Shown here: one piece after another, positions 50,222 to 58,957 of the stretch
Layout: every line of letters begins with the position of its first letter
Numbering within the stretch: the stretch's first letter is position 1
Source of the DNA: CAYOUV01 sp963790075
GTDB lineage: Bacteria > Chloroflexota > Anaerolineae > Anaerolineales > Villigracilaceae
DNA length: 64,000 nt
Assembly: GCA_963790075.1 (NCBI GenBank)
Contig: CAWBNG010000005.1
Coordinates: 248,001 to 312,000, forward strand
Reading direction: 5' to 3'
Position numbers and translations under genes: made by a program
The notes under the pieces: model-generated
What the model was told of the DNA's origin: nothing
Databases searched by the model: none
Seen by the model: only the letters and a program-made list of their open reading frames with translations

Positions 50222-50413
50222 AATAATTCTCCGATTTACCTGACCTGCTCCGAACGCCGGGGGAAGCTTTTCGCCTCCATCAAGCATCTTTTTCCAAGCA
50301 TACCTAAGTATAGAATAAAAAGTAATCCCCTGTTAGGGGATTTTGGGGGTGAAATAAGGTGTAACCCACATGGGGAGGCAGATCTGGGTCGGTTGTCGGA
50401 CCTTACACGAGGT

Positions 50414-50821
50414 CTAGTTGTCCCACTCACTGAAATCCCAATTCTCAAAGATCAATGCCAATTGAGTACGCGAACGAAAGTGTAATTTCATAAGAATGTT
50501 GCGTAGGTGGGTTTTGACCGTTTCGGTGGAAATATCCAGGCGCGAAGCAATCTGGCGGTTTGTGTAACCCAGGCAAACCAATGCGGTTACATCATGCTCG
50601 CGTCGGGAGAGACCCTGCCACTGCTGCACCAAAGCCTCCTCGCTGTAAAGCTGATTCAAGCCTTTTTCCACCAAATCCGAGACGATCGCATCCGCAGAAC
50701 GCCGCTCGCGCAGGGACAAGTCTCCCACGACTTCGTTGAGCGGTTGATCCAGCTCATACAGGCGGGTTTGCGATCGGCGCTTCGAAGAAGAAAGCCAGCG
50801 GAAAATACGGTCAAGGATTGA
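50414..50821 (-). CDS. LuxR-type helix-turn-helix regulator
   Basis: The 135-residue protein (MSILDRIFRWLSSSKRRSQT...) has a C-terminal LuxR/FixJ DNA-binding domain: LSRREHDVTALVCLGYTNRQ then IASRLDISTETVKTHLRNIL and MKLHFRSRTQLA. There is no receiver domain; the N-terminal 70 residues are charged and of unknown function. The ATG at 50821 is used because the -10 box overlaps the ATG at 50839. Its promoter carries a GAAC-N4-GTTC box, so it may be controlled by a LexA-like repressor. Confidence 0.82.
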   Translation of the reverse strand, partial: SILDRIFRWLSSSKRRSQTRLYELDQPLNEVVGDLSLRERRSADAIVSDLVEKGLNQLYSEEALVQQWQGLSRREHDVTALVCLGYTNRQIASRLDISTETVKTHLRNILMKLHFRSRTQLALIFENWDFSEWDN

Positions 50822-50838
50822 CATCTCAGGGAGGTACA

Positions 50839-50867
50839 TAATAACAGAACTAATGTTCTAAGTCAAT
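50839..50867 (-). promoter_or_regulatory. promoter with GAAC-N4-GTTC operator
   Basis: On the minus strand TTGACT (50867-50862), 17 bases, TATTAT (50844-50839). The spacer is filled by AGAACATTAGTTCT (50860-50847), a perfect GAAC-N4-GTTC inverted repeat like the LexA (Cheo) box of Gram-positive bacteria. Confidence 0.65.
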
Positions 50868-50875
50868 CACCCCCA

Positions 50876-50903
50876 AAAATAAAAAAGCCCCTTGCGGGGC
50901 TTT
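50876..50903 (-). terminator. terminator after tRNA-Asn
   Basis: On the minus strand AAAGCCCC-GCAA-GGGGCTTT is followed by TTTATTTTT. It ends the tRNA transcript just before the LuxR promoter. Confidence 0.8.
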
Positions 50904-50907
50904 CAGG

Positions 50908-50980
50908 CTCCTGGCCGAGGACTCGAACCTCGAACCTAGCGGTTAACAGCCGCCCGCTCTGCCGATTGAGCTAGCCAGGA
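50908..50980 (-). tRNA. tRNA-Asn (GTT)
   Basis: The acceptor stem TCCTGGC/GCCAGGA, D arm GCTCAATCGGCAGAGC, anticodon arm GCGG-CTGTTAA-CCGC with anticodon GTT, and T arm CGAGG-TTCGAGT-CCTCG all fold normally. The CCA is not encoded. Confidence 0.95.
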
Positions 50981-51052
50981 AGGCGTCCGAGATTATAAGG
51001 GGAAGCCAGGCGCATGTCAAGCCTTGCCGCTCAAATCCAGCCTCGGCGGGTC

Positions 51053-52039
51053 TCAGTACTTGATGGCGCTCAGGCGGTTGAGCTTGTTCCAGCGATGTGT
51101 GGCCGTAATCTGCCGCACGGTGCCGGTCAATCCGCGCACCACCAGGCTGTCAGTGGTTGCCCCATCGCCAAAGTACTTGACGCCTTTGAGTAATTCCCCA
51201 TCCGTAATGCCAGTAGCAGCGAAGAAGACATCCTCGGACGAGACCAGGTCGTCCATGGTCAGGATTTTCTCGAAGTCGTAGCCCATCTCGCGTCCGCGCT
51301 TGAGCTCATCCTCATTGCGGGCATAAAGCTTACCCTGGATCTCCCCACCCATGGCGCGCAGGGCACAGGCTGCCAGCACCCCCTCCGGGGTGCCTCCGAT
51401 ACCAATCAACACGTCAATCCCCGAATTCGGCATGGCAGTCATCAGAGCAGCGGCCACATCACCATCCGGAATTTGGCGAATTCGCGCCCCGTTTCGACGG
51501 ATCTCAGCCACCAGATCATCGTGGCGCGGCCGGTCGAGCACAATCGTAGTCAGGTCCTCGACAGCCTTCCCTTTGGCTTTGGCAATCGCTTTGAGATTAT
51601 CCGCAATCGGTTTCTCGATGTCGATCTTGCCCTTGGCCTCCGGACCGACCGCAATTTTGTTCATGTAAACATAAGGACCTGGATCAAACATTGTCCCGCG
51701 TGGAGCAATGGCGACCGTGGCAATCGAGTTAGTGCGACCGAAGGCTAACGGGCGGGTGCCGTCAATTGGGTCGACCGCCACATCCACTTCAGGCGGGTAG
51801 CCGTTCCCGACATGCTCGCCGTTGAACAGCATGGGTGCCTTGTCCTTCTCGCCTTCACCAATCACGATATTGCCGTCCATGTCCACCGATTGCAATACCA
51901 GACGCATCGCCTCGACTGCAGCGTGGTCGGCCTTTTCTTTTTCGCCGCGTCCCATCCAACGACCGGACGCCAAAGCTGCCGCTTCAGTCACGCGGACCAA
52001 TTCCAGAGCCAGGTTTCGAGTTGGTTGTTCACTAACCAT
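51053..52039 (-). CDS. glpX: fructose-1,6-bisphosphatase, class II
   Basis: The 328-residue enzyme fits GlpX over its whole length: LVRVTEAAALASGRWMGRGE, DHAAVEAMRLVLQSVDMDGN with IVIGEGEKD, VDVAVDPIDGTRPLAFGR (metal-binding DPIDGT), IGIGGTPEGVLAACALRAMG, and EDVFFAATGITDGELL. It dephosphorylates fructose 1,6-bisphosphate in gluconeogenesis. The ATG at 52039 has GGAGGGAA upstream. It lies behind cdsA on the same strand. Confidence 0.95.
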   Translation of the reverse strand: MVSEQPTRNLALELVRVTEAAALASGRWMGRGEKEKADHAAVEAMRLVLQSVDMDGNIVIGEGEKDKAPMLFNGEHVGNGYPPEVDVAVDPIDGTRPLAFGRTNSIATVAIAPRGTMFDPGPYVYMNKIAVGPEAKGKIDIEKPIADNLKAIAKAKGKAVEDLTTIVLDRPRHDDLVAEIRRNGARIRQIPDGDVAAALMTAMPNSGIDVLIGIGGTPEGVLAACALRAMGGEIQGKLYARNEDELKRGREMGYDFEKILTMDDLVSSEDVFFAATGITDGELLKGVKYFGDGATTDSLVVRGLTGTVRQITATHRWNKLNRLSAIKY

Positions 52040-52071
52040 TAGTATTCCCTCCAATCATTAAAGCTATTGAA

Positions 52072-52881
52072 TTAAAGAATAAACCAGCTAATCAGGTAAT
52101 ATCCTAACACAGCCGCCCACAGCCAGGAATCAATCCGGTCGAACGCGCCGCCATGGCCCGGGAAAATATTACCTGAGTCCTTGATGCCTCCCAGACGCTT
52201 GAACAGGCTTTCGCCCAAATCGCCAAGGGTAGTGAATAATGACAAGACCAATCCTAATGCAGCTCCTACCAGCAGGCTGACGTTTGCTCCGCCGTAATAA
52301 CTCCATAACCAGGCCATGAGCACACCGCCAAGAGTCCCGGTCACGACTCCGGCCCAGTATCCTTCCCAGGTCTTTTTGGGACTCAACCTCGGACTCAGCC
52401 GGTGTCTGCCCCAGCGTTTCCCGACAAAGTACGCACCCGAATCGGCCAACCAGACGGCAGGCAAAACAATCAACAACCAGGTCATACCGTTCGGCAGGTT
52501 ACGCAAATCAATCAGATAGGCGCCGATCCAACCCAAGTAGACTATTCCGCCAAGCGTAGTCGTCAAATCAAGGGCGGCCTGATCGCGTCCGCGCTCGTAG
52601 GCAATCAAATGATAGGTCATTGCAATCAGGACCAGGATCGTCAGCGTTCCCCCGGCCCAGGTCGGGAACCAAGCCCGGGCTACCAGAACTAATAAAACGC
52701 CGCCGGTGGTCACCACCACCGACGGCTGCATCTTCACTGCTCGAAATAGGATCACATACTCCCAAGCGGCCAAACCTATAAAGAAGGCAATCAGCAGAAA
52801 ATAGTAAATCCCACCAGCGAAGATGGCTGGCAACCCGACGGCAGCCAGGATCAATGAGGTTACAACGCGTTTAGCCAGCAT
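52072..52881 (-). CDS. cdsA: phosphatidate cytidylyltransferase
   Basis: The 269-residue membrane enzyme has eight or so spans and the CDP-alcohol synthesis signature near the end: GDLGESLFKRLGGIKDSGNI followed by FPGHGGAFDRIDS (the S-x3-K-R-x4-K-D-x5-GHGGxxDRxD pattern). WGRHRLSPRLSPKKTWEGYW is also typical. It makes CDP-diacylglycerol for phospholipids. The ATG at 52881 lies inside the end of uppS (11-base overlap), showing translational coupling. Confidence 0.94.
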   Translation of the reverse strand: MLAKRVVTSLILAAVGLPAIFAGGIYYFLLIAFFIGLAAWEYVILFRAVKMQPSVVVTTGGVLLVLVARAWFPTWAGGTLTILVLIAMTYHLIAYERGRDQAALDLTTTLGGIVYLGWIGAYLIDLRNLPNGMTWLLIVLPAVWLADSGAYFVGKRWGRHRLSPRLSPKKTWEGYWAGVVTGTLGGVLMAWLWSYYGGANVSLLVGAALGLVLSLFTTLGDLGESLFKRLGGIKDSGNIFPGHGGAFDRIDSWLWAAVLGYYLISWFIL

Positions 52882-53620
52882 GCACTTTGTGCGCCACTGT
52901 TTCGGAAACACCGCCATAGCGGCGGTCGCGCTGGGCAAAGGTCTCTAAAGCGCGGCGATACTCTTCTTTGTTGAAGTCCGGCCAGAAAATCGGTGTTATG
53001 TACCATTCGGAATAAGCCGCTTGCCAAATCAAAAAATTACTGACTCTCAACTCGCCCGAAGTACGGATGATCAAATCGGGATCTGGAACACCAACGGTAA
53101 AAAGATACTGGCTAACCAGTTCGGCGGTTACCTTGTCAGCTGGAATCCCATCCTTGATGATATTTTGCATGGCACAGACAATCTCATCACGGCCGCCGTA
53201 GTTAAAGGCTACGTTCAAAATCAGCTGGTCGTTGTTCTTCGTCAGGTCAATTGCATGCAAGACTTTTTCCTGGATTTTTGGGTCGAGTCGTTCGAGCCGC
53301 CCGATATGGCGCAGTTGCACCCCTTCCTTGTGCAACTCGGCCAGTTCGCGGTCAATCACGTCTTCGAGGATACGCATCAGGCCATTCACTTCCTCCGGCG
53401 GACGACCCCAGTTCTCGGTAGAGAAAGCATAAATGGTCAGGTATTTGACTCCAAACTCAGCGGAGGCCCGGATGATGCGGCGCAGGTTCTCAGTGCCGGC
53501 ACGATGCCCGGCCAGCCGAGGCAATCCACGCGAGATGGCCCAGCGACCGTTGCCATCCATGATGATAGCCACGTGCCGCGGAATTTTCTCGGCCGGGATA
53601 TTAAGCGGTTTCTCTGTCAT
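52871..53620 (-). CDS. uppS: undecaprenyl diphosphate synthase (cis-prenyltransferase)
   Basis: The 249-residue enzyme has HVAIIMDGNGRWAISRGLPR (catalytic Asp in DGNGRWA), GHRAGTENLRRIIRASAEFG, YLTIYAFSTENWGRP, and the C-terminal DLIIRTSGELRVSNFLIWQA with YSEWYI. It builds the C55 lipid carrier for cell-wall precursors. It sits between frr and cdsA in the common bacterial order, five bases after frr. Confidence 0.96.
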   Translation of the reverse strand: MTEKPLNIPAEKIPRHVAIIMDGNGRWAISRGLPRLAGHRAGTENLRRIIRASAEFGVKYLTIYAFSTENWGRPPEEVNGLMRILEDVIDRELAELHKEGVQLRHIGRLERLDPKIQEKVLHAIDLTKNNDQLILNVAFNYGGRDEIVCAMQNIIKDGIPADKVTAELVSQYLFTVGVPDPDLIIRTSGELRVSNFLIWQAAYSEWYITPIFWPDFNKEEYRRALETFAQRDRRYGGVSETVAHKVHAG

Positions 53621-53625
53621 ACCTA

Positions 53626-54183
53626 TCAGACTTCCAGTATTTCCTGTTCCTTGCGCTTTCCGTGCTCTTCTATCTCATCGATAAAATGATCGGTGGTTTT
53701 TTGCAATTCGTCCTCGCCGCGTTTCAGGTCGTCTTCAGAAATAAGTTTTTCTTTCTCGAAATCCTGCAAATCCTTCATCAGATCGCGACGAATATTGCGG
53801 ACAGCGATGCGAGCCTCCTCCAATCGATTATTGACCACCTTAACAAGTTCACGGCGGCGTTCTTCGTTTAACGGAGGCAGATTGAGGCGAATGGACTTTC
53901 CATCATTATTGGGATTTAACCCTAATTCCGAGACCAGAATCGCTTTTTCAATCCCTTTGAGTGATGCCGGATCAAATGGTTTGATCAGCAGTGAGCGCGG
54001 CTCAGGAACACTGATTGACGCTAATTGCACCAGAGGCGTCGATGTTCCATAGTATTCCACTTGAAGTTTTTCGACCAATGCGGGGGTTGCCCGTCCAGTG
54101 CGAATGCCGCCCAAATCCTCATCCAGAGCCTGGACAGCTCCCTGCATGCGGGTTTCGGCATCCTTGATGACGTCTTTTATCAC
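53626..54183 (-). CDS. frr: ribosome recycling factor
   Basis: From the GTG at 54183 the product is 185 residues, exactly the usual length: MIKDVIKDAETRMQGAVQAL, GIRTGRATPALVEKLQVEYY, SIRLNLPPLNEERRRELVKV and ISEDDLKRGEDELQKTTDHF. AGGAGGT lies four to five bases before this GTG, so the longer frame from 54219 is not favoured. It dissociates post-termination ribosomes with EF-G. Confidence 0.95.
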   Translation of the reverse strand: MIKDVIKDAETRMQGAVQALDEDLGGIRTGRATPALVEKLQVEYYGTSTPLVQLASISVPEPRSLLIKPFDPASLKGIEKAILVSELGLNPNNDGKSIRLNLPPLNEERRRELVKVVNNRLEEARIAVRNIRRDLMKDLQDFEKEKLISEDDLKRGEDELQKTTDHFIDEIEEHGKRKEQEILEV

Positions 54184-54303
54184 CTCGACCTCCTGAGATT
54201 CTGGAAAAAGGTTCCCCATAAGGATACCCCAAAATCTAAAAAAATGCTACGGCGATTCAATGAGATGAGAGTTTCTGACCGTGTTTGAGAGCCAATAAAG
54301 CAA

Positions 54304-54331
54304 TCCGCCCGGGCAAATTTGCCCGGGCGGA
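54304..54331 (-). terminator. hairpin between pyrH and frr
   Basis: CCGCCCGGGCAAA and TTTGCCCGGGCGG form a perfect 13-bp palindrome 20 bases after the pyrH stop. The following T content on the minus strand is modest, so it may partially terminate. Confidence 0.65.
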
Positions 54332-54350
54332 TAAAGATAATTCTTAGATG

Positions 54351-55067
54351 CTAAGCTGCTACAAGCGTACCAACAGGTTCTCCGCGCAAGGCCTGGACAA
54401 GCGCCTGCGAGTCCCAAAGGTTAAGCACCAGGATCGGTAATTCGTTCTCCATGCAGAGAGAAACCGCAGTACTGTCCATCACTTCGAGACGGCGGTTGAG
54501 CACATCAATGTAGCTCAAACGATCAAATTTTTTGGCATTAGGGTTCTTCTTTGGGTCTGCATCGTAGACCCCATCCACCTTGGTGGCCTTGATCAACACA
54601 CTCGCCCCAATTTCCATGGCACGCAAGGCAGCAGCAGTGTCGGTTGAAAAAAATGGATTACCGGTCCCGGCACTGAAGATGACTACGCGTCCCTTTTCGA
54701 GGTGACGAATGGCGCGCCGGCGAATATACGGTTCAGCTACCGCCCGCATTTCGATCGCTGATTGGACGCGGGTAAGGACATCCTGGCGTTCGAGCGCATC
54801 CATCAAGGCCAGGGCATTCATCACCGTGCCCAGCATACCCATATAATCAGCAGTGGCGCGATCCATACCCCGGTCGAGTCCCTGCTTGCCGCGCCAGATA
54901 TTACCCGCACCGATTACGACTGCGATTTCGACGCCCATTGCGACGACATCCTTGATGCGCCTGGCTATCGCCTCCGCCGCGGACACGTCAATCCCATAAC
55001 CTGACTGACCTGCCAGAGCTTCACCACTCAGTTTCAAAAGAACGCGCTTATATTGCAGATTGCCCAT
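54351..55067 (-). CDS. pyrH: UMP kinase
   Basis: The 238-residue enzyme has VLLKLSGEALAGQSGYGIDV at the start, AVVIGAGNIWRGKQGLDRGM, ADYMGMLGTVMNALALMDAL, and GTGNPFFSTDTAAALRAMEI, the hallmarks of bacterial PyrH. It makes UDP for nucleotide and cell-wall pathways. The ATG at 55067 has AGGAG six bases upstream. A terminator separates it from tsf. Confidence 0.96.
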   Translation of the reverse strand: MGNLQYKRVLLKLSGEALAGQSGYGIDVSAAEAIARRIKDVVAMGVEIAVVIGAGNIWRGKQGLDRGMDRATADYMGMLGTVMNALALMDALERQDVLTRVQSAIEMRAVAEPYIRRRAIRHLEKGRVVIFSAGTGNPFFSTDTAAALRAMEIGASVLIKATKVDGVYDADPKKNPNAKKFDRLSYIDVLNRRLEVMDSTAVSLCMENELPILVLNLWDSQALVQALRGEPVGTLVAA

Positions 55068-55094
55068 AATTACTCCTCTCTGCTGGACGAGTAG

Positions 55095-55125
55095 AAAAAA
55101 GGCCAACCGAATGGTTGGCCTTTTT
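55095..55125. terminator. bidirectional terminator between tsf and pyrH
   Basis: AAAAAGGCCAACC-GAAT-GGTTGGCCTTTTT is a perfect stem with A and T runs. It lies between tsf and pyrH, so pyrH-frr-uppS-cdsA may depend on readthrough or a promoter close by. Confidence 0.85.
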
Positions 55126-55130
55126 GAATA

Positions 55131-55739
55131 TCAATCTTCGCCGACGCGTTCACCCAACTCCCAGCGCTGGAAGCGCCGGATGATGATGTTTTCGCCGATC
55201 TTGGCAATGTTTTCATGCAGTAGCTTCTCAATTGTCAGACTTTCATCACGAATGTAAGCCTGGCGCAACAATACGACTTCATCTTTAAATTTCTGGATGC
55301 GTCCTTCGACAATTTTCTCAAGGACATTGGCGGGCTTGCCTTCTTCTTCCGCGCGTTTGCGGGCAATTTCCGCTTCATGGTCGAATACCTCTGCCGAGAT
55401 CTCCTCCTCGGTAATACACAGCGGAGCAGCAGCCGCAATCTGCAAAGCAACTTCATGTGCAAATTGACGGAAGTCATCGGAACGCGCCACAAAATCAGTC
55501 TCGCAATTGACTTCAACCATCACACCAACGCGCCCACCACCATGTGAATACAGTTCGACAATGCCTTCTGACGCTTCGCGATTCGCGCGCTTGGCAGCCA
55601 TCGCCAAGCCTTTCTCGCGCAAGTAATCTACAGCTTTTTGATAATCGCCGCCTGCTTCAGTCAAGGCCTTGCGACAATCCAATATACCCGCGCCGGTGGC
55701 TGTGCGTAGTTCTTTGATCATATCGGTCGTGACTTCCAT
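55131..55739 (-). CDS. tsf: elongation factor Ts
   Basis: The 202-residue protein starts MEVTTDMIKELRTATGAGIL, has CRKALTEAGGDYQKAVDYLR with EKGLAMAAKRANREASEG, and VGVMVEVNCETDFVARSDDF (the TDFVA motif that contacts EF-Tu). It is the short EF-Ts type. The ATG at 55739 follows the rpsB stop by one base; the two genes are cotranscribed. Confidence 0.96.
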   Translation of the reverse strand: MEVTTDMIKELRTATGAGILDCRKALTEAGGDYQKAVDYLREKGLAMAAKRANREASEGIVELYSHGGGRVGVMVEVNCETDFVARSDDFRQFAHEVALQIAAAAPLCITEEEISAEVFDHEAEIARKRAEEEGKPANVLEKIVEGRIQKFKDEVVLLRQAYIRDESLTIEKLLHENIAKIGENIIIRRFQRWELGERVGED

Positions 55740-55740
55740 C

Positions 55741-56808
55741 TTACTTATCCTCGCCGCCAGCTTCTTCTTTAGGATTTTCGTCAACTGCTGCAGTCTCTTC
55801 CGAGCTTATTTCTTCGGAAGGTTCTTCAACAGTTTTTTCTTCTGCACTTTTCTTAGCTTTTGCTTTAGCTTTAGCTTCTTTTTTTACTTCTGCTTTAGGC
55901 TCTGCCTTTGGCTCAGCTTTGACTTCTACTTCAGTCTCTTCTTCAAATTCCTCAGCAAAATCATCATCTTCATCGTCTGCTTTGTGAGTCAATTTTGCCA
56001 AAGTAGCTTCACCGAGCAAATCCTCGTCTTCAAGGTCATCATCTGCTTCAACCACGCGTGCTGTCTTTCGAGCGACTGGAGAGTCAGCCTGGGCTCGTTC
56101 TTGCTCTTCAAACTCCTCATCCTTTTTCATAGCTTTCCCTTCAAGAACCGCATCGGCAATCTTGCCAACCAAAAGCTTGATGGCACGAATAGCATCATCG
56201 TTCGAAGGGATAACGTAGTCAATATCTTTCGGGTTGCAGTTGGTATCAACCAGGGCGACAATTGGAATATCAAGCAGGTTAGCCTCGTGTACCGCTGCAT
56301 CCTCACGACACACGTCCACTACATAAAGTAGATCGGGCAGGCGTTTCATGTTTCGCAGACCAGCCAGACGTTTATCGAGGCGCTCGATATCGCGCTGGAT
56401 CAATAAACCTTCTTTTTTGGTTAGACGGTTGATTTCGCCGCTGTCGCGCAATTGTTCCAGACGCTCAAGTTCCAAGATGCGTTGGTGAATGGTTGACCAG
56501 TTGGTCAAAGTGCCGCCAAGCCAGCGTTCGGTCACGTAAGGCATACCACAGCGAACAGCTTCTTCCACGATCGTTTCCTGCGCCTGGCGCTTGGTACCAA
56601 CGAACAATACCACGCCGCCTTCAGCCACCTTATCGCGGATTACATTGTAAGCATTGGAAAGAAGTTTGACTGTTTGTTGCAGATCAATAATATGAATGCC
56701 GTTGCGTTCGGTGAAAATATACGGCTTCATGTGGGGATCCCACTTATTCGTGCGATGCCCAAAATGGACGCCGCTCTCAAGCAGGGCTTTCATTGAGACA
56801 ATAGCCAT
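55741..56808 (-). CDS. rpsB: 30S ribosomal protein S2 with acidic C-terminal extension
   Basis: Residues 1 to about 235 are a normal S2: MAIVSMKALLESGVHFGHRT, KWDPHMKPYIFTERNGIHII, TERWLGGTLTNWSTIHQRIL, and IPIVALVDTNCNPKDIDYVI. About 120 further residues form a low-complexity tail rich in Glu, Ala and Lys (EVKAEPKAEPKAEVKKEAKA). Such tails occur in some lineages, and the function is unknown. The ATG at 56808 has AGGAGGT nine bases upstream; the longer frame to 56895 is not supported. Confidence 0.95.
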   Translation of the reverse strand: MAIVSMKALLESGVHFGHRTNKWDPHMKPYIFTERNGIHIIDLQQTVKLLSNAYNVIRDKVAEGGVVLFVGTKRQAQETIVEEAVRCGMPYVTERWLGGTLTNWSTIHQRILELERLEQLRDSGEINRLTKKEGLLIQRDIERLDKRLAGLRNMKRLPDLLYVVDVCREDAAVHEANLLDIPIVALVDTNCNPKDIDYVIPSNDDAIRAIKLLVGKIADAVLEGKAMKKDEEFEEQERAQADSPVARKTARVVEADDDLEDEDLLGEATLAKLTHKADDEDDDFAEEFEEETEVEVKAEPKAEPKAEVKKEAKAKAKAKKSAEEKTVEEPSEEISSEETAAVDENPKEEAGGEDK

Positions 56809-57000
56809 AACGGAATTACCTCCTTGCGTTTGGCCTCCGCCTCCTTCTACCCTGCCGGCAACCGCGTCCATTCGATCCGCGGCACGCACCGGCAAGTCTG
56901 GAAGCGTGTGAGATTGGGCATTTATTGCCTGCCCTGGGGCAAAATGAGTCCCGCCCTTCGATTTTGAACTGGACGGGAGCGGCGAGATTATACCATAAAT
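56809..57000 (-). promoter_or_regulatory. rpsB promoter and long leader
   Basis: A TATAAT (56992-56987 on the minus strand) would start transcription near 56980, giving a leader of about 170 bases before rpsB. The leader is GC-rich with several inverted repeats (for example GGCGGGACTC with GAGTCCCGCC-like bases). S2 leaders are autoregulatory in other bacteria; this one is only a candidate. Confidence 0.45.
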
Positions 57001-57032
57001 CTAATATATATAGCGATTGGACTGGAATGATT

Positions 57033-58181
57033 TTACCCCGTCACGTTGGCAGGATCGACCATTCGAGCCTTTGATTTCAAAGGAAAGAAGCGGTCCTTCA
57101 GACTTAGAATTGGCTTTTCCAGCAGATAGTAACTAAGCGATGCCACCACAATAGTTAAAACCAGTGCGATCAGAGCGGTGAGTGGCTTGGCAAGCGTTTC
57201 GTCTGTGATGCCGTAATCGCGAATACGGCCGGCAAACCAGATCAGGCCAAAGTGATAGACATATAGTCCATAAGAAATTTTTCCCAGATACCGCATTGGT
57301 CGAGTATCCAATACTTTCGTGAACAAACCCTGCCTGGCTACGCAGAAAATGATCACGGCAAACCAGTAATTCAAAAGCGAATACCCCCAGACGAATTCGT
57401 AAGCATGTCGCATGACAATCGGATAGCCCAAACTAGACCAATTTCCAAACTCACCGGTTGCTAAGTATTGCGATGCGAAACCCAACACCGGGACGGCCAC
57501 CGAAAGCACAACCAATTGCAACTTGGATTTGGGAATTTTAAATCGCGATATAAAGGCTCCAAAAGCGAAAGCGTCGATGTGTGTGAGAGGTAATGGGTAA
57601 ATGAACCATCCAAAATCCCCTCGAAAAACGGGATTAGGAAATGTGCGAAAGACAAAAAGCATTGCAATCCGGAAGAGGGGGGCAAATATCATCCCACCGA
57701 TGAACAGCTTCTTCAAATGTTTTTGAGGTACCAGCATGATTAACAAAGGCCAAACAACGTAAAATTGCTCCTCGACCGAAAGCGACCAGAAATGATCCAG
57801 AAATTTGGTGTGCACAAAAGAAGAGCTGGCATAGAAAAAGTTGTAGACATAGGTCAATGCATAAGGCAGTTGCTGGTGAAAAAGCGTCATGTAATTCTGC
57901 CGGTACGACTGGGATCTCAGCCACGATGTCACTCCTGCCATCAGCAATAAATAGAAATAATATAATGGAAATATCCGCAAGAAACGCCTGCCATAGAACT
58001 TGGTGAAGTATTCCTTCGAGGGCAGACTTTGCTTCATGTCTAACAAAATACCGGTGATCAGAAAACCTGATAATACGAAAAAGAACTGTACGCCGACCCA
58101 CCCAAAGGCAAAATAGTCGTTGTGCAACAAAAAAACCAAAAAGAAGGCAATTGCCCGCAAGCCATCCAGGCCAGGAATCAT
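57033..58181 (-). CDS. acyltransferase-3 family membrane protein (OafA-like)
   Basis: The 382-residue protein has about ten membrane spans and the family's N-terminal pattern: PGLDGLRAIAFFLVFLLHND with the conserved catalytic H in the first span, VQFFFVLSGFLITGILLDMK, and FYGRRFLRIFPLYYFYLLL. These enzymes O-acylate extracellular sugars or lipids. A terminal Ser/Lys-rich tail is cytosolic. No sugar-pathway genes are close, so the acceptor is unknown. Confidence 0.9.
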   Translation of the reverse strand: MIPGLDGLRAIAFFLVFLLHNDYFAFGWVGVQFFFVLSGFLITGILLDMKQSLPSKEYFTKFYGRRFLRIFPLYYFYLLLMAGVTSWLRSQSYRQNYMTLFHQQLPYALTYVYNFFYASSSFVHTKFLDHFWSLSVEEQFYVVWPLLIMLVPQKHLKKLFIGGMIFAPLFRIAMLFVFRTFPNPVFRGDFGWFIYPLPLTHIDAFAFGAFISRFKIPKSKLQLVVLSVAVPVLGFASQYLATGEFGNWSSLGYPIVMRHAYEFVWGYSLLNYWFAVIIFCVARQGLFTKVLDTRPMRYLGKISYGLYVYHFGLIWFAGRIRDYGITDETLAKPLTALIALVLTIVVASLSYYLLEKPILSLKDRFFPLKSKARMVDPANVTG

Positions 58182-58352
58182 TGAAAAACTCCAAGATAAA
58201 TTAGGATCATTTCATATCGAAAACCAGGCAAGACATTCTATCTTACTAAAAAAAGGCGCTTAATGGAACATTATTTAACAACCAGTTCCAAGAGGGCCAT
58301 AATACTCCCTTTTAGATAAGAGAGAGGTGTCTCAATGCCATTATTTTTTAAT

Positions 58353-58487
58353 TCTCTACCGTACAAATAAAGGGAAAGACCAGTCATAAAGTACACTCAA
58401 GGTGACCAAGCCTAAGAGGAACACCTTACGACTGATCGTTATCGAGTATACACAAAAGTGAAGAAAATGCTGAAGCAAATGATGGAG
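58353..58487 (+). repeat. 135-bp repeat, copy A
   Basis: Nearly identical to 61796-61930 (about five differences). It spans CTCTACCGTACAAATAAAGG to GCTGAAGCAAATGATGGAG and contains inverted arms: GACCAGTC near 58378 pairs with GACTGATC near 58430, and AAGGTG pairs with CACCTT inside. Both copies have a gene fragment on one side. No other gene lies between 58182 and this repeat. Confidence 0.8.
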
Positions 58488-58835
58488 CTGATGCGCGGGC
58501 TCAAGACTCAACACAGCCTTCAGGTCGCAGCTGTCAGTAATGAAGGCCGCGAACTGACGGTCTATCGCGTCCGACAATTCAAACTGGGCACATTCATCGA
58601 CTTCTTTATCTCATCGTGTTTTGTCCACTATCGCAAGCCGGATGCCGATCTTTACCATATTGCCCTGGATATTGCGCAAGTGCGCCCGGAACAAGTGGTC
58701 TTTATCGATGACCGGCCCATGTTTGTTGAGTTGGCTCAAGGATTGGGGATCAAAGGTATTATCCATAACAGGATACAACGCGGAAAACTCTCGCAGGTCT
58801 GGGGCTGTCGCTTACGAGTTGATGGCTGGGTATAA
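58485..58835 (+). pseudogene. C-terminal fragment of a HAD-family hydrolase
   Basis: The frame reads LMRGLKTQHSLQVAAVSNEG, then RELTVYRVRQFKLGTFIDFF, ISSCFVHYRKPDADLYHIAL, and PEQVVFIDDRPMFVELAQGL. This is the second half of a HAD-superfamily hydrolase: motif II (S-N) in VAAVSNEG, motif III Lys in RKPDAD, motif IV DD in FIDDRP. Motif I (DxDxT), normally near the N-terminus, is absent. The sequence before residue 10 belongs to the 135-bp repeat, so the 5' part of the gene was replaced by it. Confidence 0.7.
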
Positions 58836-58887
58836 GTCGAAAACTAATCAAACTCACAATTGGGAACGAATCGGTATCGCGGTTTGC

Positions 58888-58957
58888 AATCCCCCCAACT
58901 GGGGGACATGAACACTCCCCGGTCGATGGATGTGGCCGGGGAGTGTTCGTTATATGA
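58888..58957 (+). repeat. two-hairpin element with invariant loop, copy 2
   Basis: TCCCCC-CAACT-GGGGGA forms the first stem. ACACTCCCCGGTC / GGCCGGGGAGTGT forms the second (with one G-T pair) around the loop GATGGATGT, and TTCGTTATATGATGAC follows. It lies about 150 bases upstream of csbD. The first stem is longer here than in the other copies but occupies the same place. Confidence 0.7.
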
